Source: JBEBBU01 sp041158225 (GTDB lineage Bacteria; Pseudomonadota; Gammaproteobacteria; Methylococcales; Methylococcaceae). From it: 5,511 nucleotides of DNA. The stretch lies in assembly GCA_041158225.1 (NCBI GenBank), contig JBEBBU010000150.1, positions 1 to 5,511 of the forward strand, given 5' to 3'. The number at the start of each line of letters is the position of its first letter. Position 1 is the first letter of the stretch. Below the pieces are notes generated by a model. It was not told the DNA's origin, did not search any database, and saw only the letters and a list, made by a program, of their open reading frames with translations. Below are positions 1 to 5,511 of the stretch, in pieces. Both the position numbers and the translations under genes were made by a program.

Positions 1-3000
1 TCGCCGATCCGGCTGACTGTAAAGGTCACCTTGCCGCCAGCTTCTGGCGCAGTCGGACTGGATACAGACAGGGATGTCGGCGTTGAGGCATGGGACAGCA
101 CTGTCGGATTGGCCGCAAGGACTGGTGCTGTTGCCGGGCTGGAGGAGAATACAGTCATTTGCGGGTTGCCACCTGCCTGCAGGAGAGCGGGAGCATTCCC
201 GGTGCTGGAGAGACTCTTCTGGTTGACCAGCACCGTCGCCGCAGATACCGAGGATGTATAGGCCGTGAAGTTCTGGTTATATTGGTAGACGGTACCCGTC
301 TGCGAGAAGTCGCTGCTCAGACTCAGGCTATCCTCAGGATCCATCAACAGGGTCAGGGTATTGTTGCTGGATAGTGCGGTCACTGCAGTCGAGTTCAGGC
401 TGAGCGTATTGGCACCGTAATTCTCGGTGCTGAGAACTTCAAAGTTCCTCAGTCGCAGGCCAGGTGAAAGGGTTGTCAGATCCCAGTCCTGCCCATAGTA
501 CCCTGTCAACAGCAGCGTATCATTGCCAGTTCCTCCATCAAGACGCCTGAAATAAGTGTCCGTTACAGTGACGACGTCATCCCCTGGGCCAGCGTAGACA
601 ATGTCAATGCCACCATTGGTATCAATACGGTCATCACCCTGGCCAGCCAGAAAACTTTCGCCGGTAGGGCTGCCCAGCATGACATCATTGCCGATAGTGC
701 CTGTCTGGTTGACAGTCCCGGTGAAGTCGCTACCGAAAATGGTATAGGTCAGACTGTCATCATTACCTGGGGCACCCACCATAAAATCGCTGAAACTGTC
801 GCCGTTCACGTCTCCACTGCCGCCTAAGGCGATGCCTGCCTGTGAGTTGGGCAGTCCCTGGATGGTGAAGCCAAGATTGGAGGCTGATCCCTGGGATAGC
901 GTTGACAGACTGAAGGGCTGCAGAACGCCTTCATATTGCCCCCAGATGGCGGACGATCCACCAAAAACAACAGCGACAATGCCATCCTTTGTCTCAGCTG
1001 TGGTGAGTGATGTCGAAGGGGAGGCGAGAACCAGATCATCATAGCCATCGCCGTTGAGGTCACCAGAAGCAGAAAAATTGCTGATCGTATAGGAGGCATT
1101 TGAGGTAGAGGTAGCCGCAGGCGCCGCCAGCACCAGATCGGGCGAGGCCGTAACGTTGATGCCACTGGTACTGCCAAAGTAGATCAGCACGGCGCCTTGA
1201 TTATTTTCCAGCAGATCATTAGACCCATAGTCAAGGTAGCCGATATTCGCCACATAACCTGGAGCAAGTACGGCGAAGTCAGCGACCCCATCGCCGTTGA
1301 AATCTCCGATATTCTGGAATTGTTCTCCGAATGCCTGTGACTGATTGGGGTCAAACAACGGATTGGATATCTCCATATTGATGGAGGATTTGGATGTGCC
1401 TGCGAAACTCACGTAGAGGCTTTCGCCAAAAAATACTGGCGATGGACGGTCGTAGGTTGTCTGATTTGGGATGCGGTTGAAGTCTGTCCAGTCAGAGCCA
1501 TTGGTGCTGCTCATGTAGTTGACGGTATTATCGCCATCCCCTCTGAAAAACAGGTAGGCGGTATCACCCACGGTAGTCATAGAGGGGCCATCGGGTGTGG
1601 TCTGGCCTGATAGCATGGAACAGTTCCAGTAACTGCCATTATCTGTAGCAGGATCGCTGGCGAAGCTACCTACCCACATATCATCGTTATTGTTGGCCTT
1701 GTAGGATATGAGCAGTGTACCTGCGCCTTCATTGGCGCTACCGGGCAGAACTGTTGCCCCAATACGGTCATTGGTATATTGGTGACCCTGACTGACTTCT
1801 GCATTGCTGCCCCACGCTGAAGGGTCGGAAGGGTTGGATGACCAGTTATAGCGGATGGGTGCGTTCTTATTCTGTTGTGCCTCAAAAAAGACGTACAGGT
1901 AGCCATCGTAGGTCACGAGCGTCGGGCCACTGTCGGCAGTCTGGCCGCCCACCTGAAAGAATGTACCGCTTGTGCTGAAGCTGACACCTAGGTCATCGTC
2001 CGACAATGTTGCCGCAGACAGAAGAACTTTATTATTGGTACCAGTGAATGCAAGGTAGAGTGTGTCATTGAAGACACCCAGTGATGCCTGCTCGTAGGTT
2101 TCAAACCCCGTACCCAGATCAGTGAGTCCCTCCCAGGTATAGCCGTCGGCACTGCGTTGCATCCACAGATGATTGTTATCATTGCTGTTGTATAGCATGT
2201 AGAGATAACCGTTATACACAGCGAATGAAGGCGCAATATCAGTTTCCTGACCACTCCATGAGGGATTCTGGTTGGATGCCTGTGAACTGTAGAATGTCCA
2301 GTCCGAATTATTGAGCGAGCCTGAGGTGGAAGCAGTTGGCGGGCTCAAAATGACTGGCGCTGGGCTTGCGGTAGATCCGATCAGGGCAGATGCGTTGCCA
2401 TAGTAGATGGTCGCCTGGCCGTTGTCATCAGGATTGCCCCCCGCAATATCGTCATAGCCGTCACCGTTCACATCTCCGATACCCTGAAACACCGTATTGC
2501 CCTGCGTGTTGATGCTGACTGGGCTGGAGAGCGTAGCCGTACTGTTGCCAAGGTAAAAATCGGTACCGCCAGAACCTGTCAGCAGCAGGTCATCGTAACC
2601 GTCGCCATTAAAGTCACCTGCACTCGAGGCTGAGGTGACAGCAGTGCCATTGACCTGAGTGGATGGTGATACCACAAGAGTACCCCCCGCGCCCAGATAA
2701 GGGCTGCCGGGTACTACGCCAAAACTGCCGCCGGCGATTACCCCAAAATCTTTGTAACCGTCGCCATTGATATCTGCCATAGGCATGACATCATCCAATG
2801 CGGTATAGCCGCTCCCCGTCACCAGCAGATCATCCGTACCTGCAGCGGCATCAAGAAGATCCTGAGTGCTATTGCCAAAAATGATCAGCTGCCCTGCAGT
2901 GTCTCCACCTGATAAGACATCCGCATAGCCATCACCATTCACATCACCCAGCACAGCTACATTAAGACCATTATCTGACAGGGGCATCATACCGTCAGCT

Positions 3001-5511
3001 GTTGGCACCTGATACAGCTGGCCATCCACCACAAATCCATTATCACCCGAAAGATTGGCCAGCTTGATACTGCCATCATCTGCCAGCCAGGGATGTCCAT
3101 AGACGGCATAAATCTGAGCGGCATTGGGTGCCGTGATCATCAGATCATCAACCTTGTCGTTGTTGATGTCGCCAATGGCAGCTGCCGCAGTGCCGGTTAA
3201 CTGGTTGGGGAGACTGCCGTTCAGCAGGAAAGTCGACTTGTTGTCGCTGGCCGTGACATTGAGATCCAGTTGTCCATCAGGCATCAGTGGGCCGAACACC
3301 ACATAACTCTGGCCTGTACCATTGGCTCCCTGCGGTGCCGTGATCAGCAGGTCCTGGTAACCATCAGCGTTGACATCGCCTGCGTTGGTGATCACAGTGC
3401 CGGTGGCGCTACCGGGTAATCCACCCACAATTTCCAGAGTGGAAAGGGTATTCAGATAGCTGTTTTCAGCAGTGCCGCCGCTGGACATCCCATTGATCAC
3501 GTAGATCGAACCATCGCCATTGCTGCCGCCCGGCGCAGAAAGTGCCAGATCATTGGTGCCATCGCCATTCCAGTCGGCGCTGGCGAGGGCGCTCCCGGCC
3601 CTGATATCACTGGCAGTGCCATTGGCACTGGAGGGCAGATTGGGGCCCAGATAGCTCTGTGTGGGGCTGGAAGTAAAGGTCGTTGCCAGTGTCGCTGTCG
3701 TGCCAGAAGATGGTGCCGTGCTGGCAAACACATAAACAGCCCCTGCCTTCGCTGGTGAGGTAGAGGGATAATCATTGCGCTGATTCGTATTGGCTGGCAG
3801 GCTGCTTAAATTGGTCCAATGGTTGGTCACGTTGACCACATGGCCTGGCGCACCGATCAAGAGATCGTCGGTACTGCTGTTGCCGGTGAAGCTCAGTGCG
3901 CTGGTGCTGGCATCAGCGCTGGAGATCGCGACAGCATAACCTGCCAGTTCGCCACTATTGGCTGAAGTGTAGACAGCGCCAGGATTTGCGCCATCAAGGG
4001 CAACGTATACTGCTCCCTGGCCTTTGTTGACGCCAGGAGCGCCAATAGCGATGTCGGCCAGGTTATTGCCATCAAAATTACCCGCTGCCACTGCAAAACC
4101 AAACCCGTCGCCGAGGGCATTGCCAGTGAGCATGTAGCCAGATGGGGAGGATGTATCGGATGTCCAGCCAGATACGTCAATGGTCATGCCTGCAAGCGTC
4201 GATCCACCGAAAATACAGTAGACTGCCCCTGTAAAACTGTTGGCATTCGGCGATCCTACGATCAGGTCAGCATAGCCATCGCCGTTGATGTCTCCCGTTG
4301 CCAGACTCAGAGGGAAATTACCATTGGCCAGGCCGTTGTCTGGAATCCCGGTGATGAGAAGTCCACCCGGATTGCCACTAAGGTTGTTGGTGGTAAGCGG
4401 ACTGGATTCATTGTCGTTCAGTACGCCTGCTGGCGCTGTGCCGTCAACCGGATCATTGATGCCAAATAAAACCTGAATGCTACCCTGACCCAGGGGCGTA
4501 CCGGCGAGATTGGTGTAGCCGCTGTTTCCTACCGCCACATCACTCAGTCCATCGCCGTTAAAATCAGCGCTTGCCAGCGTGTAACCCATGGCATTATTGG
4601 TCGTATTGATGACAAATCCACTATCGATGAGAGCGAGGGATGAGTCGTTGGCTTCGGTTACTACAGCGGTGCCAGAGACGGTTGTGGTGCTGGTGATTAC
4701 GGAACTGTCACTCGGATTAATGGTCTGTGAGGTGGTCTTACCATTTATGGTGAGGTTGAGGGTAAACTGGCTCTGGCTGGTGACCCCGGAAGTACCCGGA
4801 TCAATCAGCAGACCAAGATTGACAGTAGGGCTTTTGATAACATAGTCCAGGTTTGCGGACGGATTCAGTGGATTCAGAAGCTGTCCATTTTGCAGCAGAC
4901 CTAATTGCTGTCCTCCAACGAACAGGCTCCAGGTCGTGCCGTTAGCCGAGACGCTTAAAGCGGTAATGGATTGTCCTGTGGCCTGATTTGGCAGGGTAAA
5001 GGGCAGATAGATATCCGTGACCCCGTTAGGGGCGACTGTCCCGTTAGCGCTTGCAGGTATGAATGACACCACATCCCAGGCAGGACTGTTGGAGTCAGCC
5101 AGTTCGGTGGCTACTGGATCAGCCGTTGGCTGTATGGAAGCCTGCTGTCCCCAGATACCGGTTGCCGTGTCGAATACCACATAACGGGTGTCCGGGCCTG
5201 GATTGAGTGGCGCCACGTACTGGGCATCATATTTTTCTCCGATGGCCGCATCGTTCAGCAGGGATGCGATGGCCTCATAGCCACCGGTCATGCCGTTTTC
5301 GGATGGCGTATCATTGTAACTGAGCGCCTTGTTGTAAAAAGCGACTTCGTCCAGAAATACGGCGCTGGTATTGCCAGTTCCGGCCAGAATGATATTCGTG
5401 GAAGTCGGCGCAGCAAAACTCAGGGATCCCTGGCTTGCCACAGGAACACCGTTAAGATACAGAGTGGCCGTGCTGGATTCACTGTCGTAGGTTCCTACCA
5501 CATAGTTCCAT
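1..5511 (-). CDS. Interior of a giant modular FG-GAP/RTX calcium-binding extracellular protein (partial at both ends)
   Basis: One frame on the minus strand stays open for 1,836 complete codons (5510 down to 3) with no stop, and continues beyond both edges, so neither start nor end can be placed. Domains in order: partial LamG (residues 1-77), unrecognised beta-rich region (78-300), seven FG-GAP repeats (305-805), four FG-GAP repeats (840-1057), a six-motif propeller-like module (1062-1388), three FG-GAP repeats (1396-1597), RTX block (1603-1668), RTX-adjacent module (1669-1765), and the start of a Calx-beta-like domain (1810-1836). There are only two cysteines (432 and 1297), roughly 1% Lys and 1% Arg, and abundant Asp, as expected for a Ca2+-dependent surface or secreted protein. 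Family knowledge: proteins with this mix are usually exported by type I secretion and act in adhesion, biofilm, cell contact or surface-layer roles. Which role applies here, and whether the protein stays cell-bound, cannot be seen. No frameshift or decay is visible, so it looks like an intact gene. Confidence 0.95.
3..83 (-). other. Start of a Calx-beta-like domain, cut by the left edge (residues 1810-1836)
   Basis: A Ser/Thr/Ala/Pro-rich linker (about 1766-1809) leads to LSVSSPTAPEAGG followed by KVTFTVSRIG at the edge. The sequence '..v.e.g..vtFtV.R.Gd' is the usual first strand pair of Calx-beta and related calcium-binding beta-sandwich repeats, and the two bases left at the edge (GA) allow Asp or Glu next. 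Only about 27 residues are visible, so assignment rests on this strand pattern. Other Ig-like or cadherin-like repeats remain possible. The gene continues to lower coordinates, probably toward further repeats and a C-terminal secretion signal. Confidence 0.5.
216..506 (-). other. RTX-adjacent beta-rich module (residues 1669-1765)
   Basis: After the RTX unit come WDLTTLSPGLRLRNFEVLS (1676-1694), then NTLSLNSTAVTALSS (1701-1715), NTLTLLMDPEDSLSL (1717-1731) and a final strand pair around GTVYQYN (1739-1745) and ATVLVNQ (1758-1764). From memory of the family, large bacterial RTX proteins often carry the same order after their nonapeptides: 'dGG.G.DtL.l.G....dlt....i.n.E.idl...g.NtLtl...dvl.ls...n.l.v.gd..D.v.l'. 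It appears to be a compact beta-solenoid cap with a characteristic Asn-Thr-Leu repeat. I know no established biochemical activity for it. Confidence 0.65.
507..704 (-). repeat. Short RTX (hemolysin-type calcium-binding) nonapeptide block (residues 1603-1668)
   Basis: Four to five Gly/Asp-rich nonapeptide-like units follow the last propeller blade: GNDVMLGSP (1607-1615), AGQGDDRID (1622-1630), GGIDIVYAG (1633-1641), AGPGDDVV (1640-1647) and DGGTGNDTL (1658-1666). These match the GGxGxDxLx consensus of RTX parallel beta-rolls, in which Ca2+ binds between successive turns. Calcium-triggered folding outside the cell is the known role of RTX repeats in type I secreted proteins. The block is much shorter than in RTX toxins and is split by VTDTYFRRLD (1649-1658), so it probably forms a brief calcium-stabilised cap or joint rather than a long roll. 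Confidence 0.88.
720..1325 (-). repeat. FG-GAP repeat run 2b: three blades after the inserted module (residues 1396-1597)
   Basis: FG-GAP repeats resume directly after the inserted module with calcium loops at residues 1403-1411 (1278-1304), 1484-1492 (1035-1061) and 1567-1575 (786-812): DFNGDGVAD, DLNGDGYDD and DVNGDSFSD. The last has Ser in place of the invariant loop Gly but keeps the Asp/Asn ligands. Strand motifs GAVLIYFG (1439-1446), DLVLASP (1492-1498), IVAVVFGG (1511-1518) and FMVGAPG (1576-1582) are typical. Spacing is about 81-83 residues, longer than in run 2a. The final repeat ends with YTIFGSDFTGTV (1589-1600) and runs without a linker into the RTX block, a junction familiar in large bacterial FG-GAP/RTX proteins. 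Confidence 0.88.
1347..2327 (-). other. Inserted propeller-like module with Asp-box-like turns, sialidase/PLL-lectin-like (residues 1062-1388)
   Basis: This stretch has no FG-GAP loop. Instead it shows a repeated blade signature of a Pro-Ser/Thr entry, then 'g.lYv.F.g', then a polar strand and a Ser-x-Asp/Asn-Gly-x-x-Trp turn. Motifs: NGYLYMLYN (1100-1108) with SADGYTW (1120-1126); NDTLYLAFTG (1148-1157); DGYLYVFFE (1202-1210) ending at W1233; GTLLISYKA (1264-1272) ending at W1295; DTAYLFFRG (1316-1324) with STNGSDW (1335-1341); ESLYVSFAG (1363-1371). Six blades of about 50-60 residues fit a small propeller. Asp-box-like turns occur in sialidases and in PLL/PVL-type lectins, and the Tyr/Trp-rich strands suggest carbohydrate binding. 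I cannot find a convincing sialidase active site, so binding is more likely than hydrolysis. The exact family needs a profile or structure comparison. Confidence 0.65.
2340..2993 (-). repeat. FG-GAP repeat run 2a: four blades before the inserted module (residues 840-1057)
   Basis: Four well-preserved calcium loops lie at residues 856-864 (2919-2945), 913-921 (2748-2774), 966-974 (2589-2615) and 1013-1021 (2448-2474): DVNGDGYAD, DINGDGYKD, DFNGDGYDD and DVNGDGYDD. All five acidic or amide ligand positions are intact in each. Spacing is only about 47-57 residues, tighter than in run 1, so blades here are trimmed to little more than four strands. The last repeat ends in ATIYYGNAS (1033-1041), the usual outer strand, and is followed by a Pro/Ser/Thr-rich joint (1048-1066) into a different module. 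Confidence 0.88.
3096..4598 (-). repeat. FG-GAP repeat run 1: seven integrin-alpha-like blades (residues 305-805)
   Basis: Seven repeats combine a calcium loop of the form DxNxDGxxD with a following 'dl.iGaP' strand and a '..vyv.fG' strand. The loops lie at residues 316-324 (plus strand 4539-4565), 407-415 (4266-4292), 478-486 (4053-4079), about 541-549 (3864-3890), 646-654 (3549-3575), 712-720 (3351-3377) and 781-789 (3144-3170). Examples are DFNGDGLSD, DINGDGYAD and DVNADGYQD. Loop 3 has exchanged ligands (NFDGNNLAD); loop 4 has lost its DxN core but keeps DDLLIGAPG. Spacing is about 65-100 residues; the widest gap, between loops 4 and 5, carries a Ser/Thr-rich insertion (558-637). Family knowledge: seven such repeats make one integrin-alpha-like propeller with Ca2+ bound in blade loops, used for protein or glycan binding. 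The repeats differ clearly in both protein and DNA, so they are old duplications. Confidence 0.9.
4611..5279 (-). other. Beta-rich region of unknown family between LamG and the first propeller (residues 78-300)
   Basis: I do not recognise this stretch of about 220 residues. It opens with a possibly helical segment (YEAIASLLNDAAIGEKYD, 78-95), then a Pro/Gly-rich turn and RYVVFDTATGIWGQQ (109-123). After that come alternating hydrophobic and polar strands: AWDVVSFIPA (144-153), TDIYLPFTLP (165-174), TWSLFVGGQQLGLL (193-206), LDYVIKSPTVNLGLLI (221-236) and FTLNLTING (249-257). The pattern suggests one or two beta-sandwich folds, then a Ser/Thr-rich linker (258-280). It contains no FG-GAP loop, RTX nonapeptide or catalytic motif that I can see. 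The first part could be a C-terminal extension of the LamG module. Confidence 0.5.
5313..5510 (-). other. C-terminal half of a LamG / concanavalin A-like domain (residues 1-66)
   Basis: The frame enters the window with WNYVVGTYD, followed by a serine-rich turn and LYLNGVPVA, then LDEVAFYNKAL. The order 'W..vvgtYd....a.LYvnG' and then 'lDevafYnkaLs' is the classic end of a laminin-G_3 / concanavalin-like jelly-roll sandwich: the strand pair around the NG turn, then the closing strand with the Asp-Glu pair. The N-terminal half, about 100 residues in the family, must lie beyond position 5511. Such domains in bacterial surface proteins typically bind glycans or proteins, often with Ca2+; the ligand here is unknown. 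Confidence 0.85.

Noticed and set aside
31..374. Plus-strand open frames of 76 and 94 codons near the left edge
   Set aside because: They are antisense to the RTX-adjacent module and linker of the large gene, resemble no known protein and have Arg/Cys/Gly content unlike a real product.
1467..1475. Arg-Ile-Pro (1346-1348) in the inserted module, resembling the sialidase FRIP motif
   Set aside because: In sialidases this motif lies near the N terminus of the catalytic domain, with two more arginines, a Tyr/Glu pair and an acid in fixed places. Here it lies in blade 5, and I could not assemble the rest of an active site, so no enzyme activity is claimed.
824..2254. Open frames of 70-117 codons on both strands across FG-GAP run 2b and the inserted module
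   Set aside because: They are out-of-frame or antisense shadows of the long frame, which has clear domain motifs throughout. The translations are low in complexity and rich in Pro, Arg and His.
786..4565. Recurring plus-strand motif of the type 'catagccatcgccgttgat' at many places, considered as a DNA repeat array or CRISPR
   Set aside because: These are the reverse complements of the FG-GAP loop codons (Asn-Gly-Asp-Gly-Tyr). They vary in sequence and spacing, stay in frame, and so are protein repeats rather than a nucleic-acid element.
3124..4845. Open frames of 60-95 codons on both strands across FG-GAP run 1 and the N-terminal region
   Set aside because: All overlap the long minus-strand frame. 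Their openness follows from the Gly/Asp/Asn-rich codons of the repeats, not from coding in those frames.
1..5511. Search for promoters, terminators, RNA genes or insertion sequences
   Set aside because: The window is entirely inside one coding frame; I saw no inverted terminal repeats, transposase motifs, tRNA-like arms or hairpin followed by a T run that would stand out from the coding sequence.

Overview
The whole window lies inside one very large gene on the minus strand. Reading the reverse complement in the frame whose codons start at positions 5510, 5507 and so on down to 3-5, I translated 1,836 consecutive codons and met no stop. The frame is open at both edges, so the start codon, any export signal, the stop codon and all promoter or terminator signals are outside the window. 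Residue numbers in this annotation count from the first complete codon (positions 5510-5508 = residue 1); residue i occupies plus-strand positions 5511-3i to 5513-3i.

The product is a giant, modular, calcium-binding extracellular protein of the adhesin / repeat-in-toxin type. From N to C terminus (high to low coordinates) it contains: the C-terminal half of a laminin-G/concanavalin-like sandwich (about residues 1-77); a beta-rich region I do not recognise (78-300); a first run of seven FG-GAP (integrin-alpha-like propeller) repeats (305-805); a second run of four FG-GAP repeats (840-1057); a different propeller-like module with six 'lYv.F' blade motifs and Asp-box-like turns (about 1062-1388); three more FG-GAP repeats (1396-1597); a short RTX nonapeptide block (1603-1668) with the beta-rich module that usually follows it (1669-1765); a Ser/Thr/Ala/Pro linker; and the start of what looks like a Calx-beta-type domain at the left edge (1810-1836).

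The most notable point is architectural. The 4 + 3 FG-GAP repeats around the foreign module add up to seven, the number in an integrin-type propeller, and the run before it also has seven. This suggests two seven-bladed propellers, the second with another propeller nested between its blades 4 and 5. The inserted module itself appears circularly closed: its N-terminal strand motif matches the motif missing from its last blade.

Organism: the protein is poor in Cys, Lys and Arg and rich in Asp, Asn, Gly, Ser and Thr. G+C is about 56% in eight lines I counted. Together with LamG, FG-GAP, RTX and Calx-beta modules this fits a Gram-negative, probably marine or saline-water bacterium with type I secretion, such as a gammaproteobacterium, a marine cyanobacterium or a green sulfur bacterium. 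The sequence alone does not settle which. No RNA gene, mobile element, CRISPR array or regulatory site was found.
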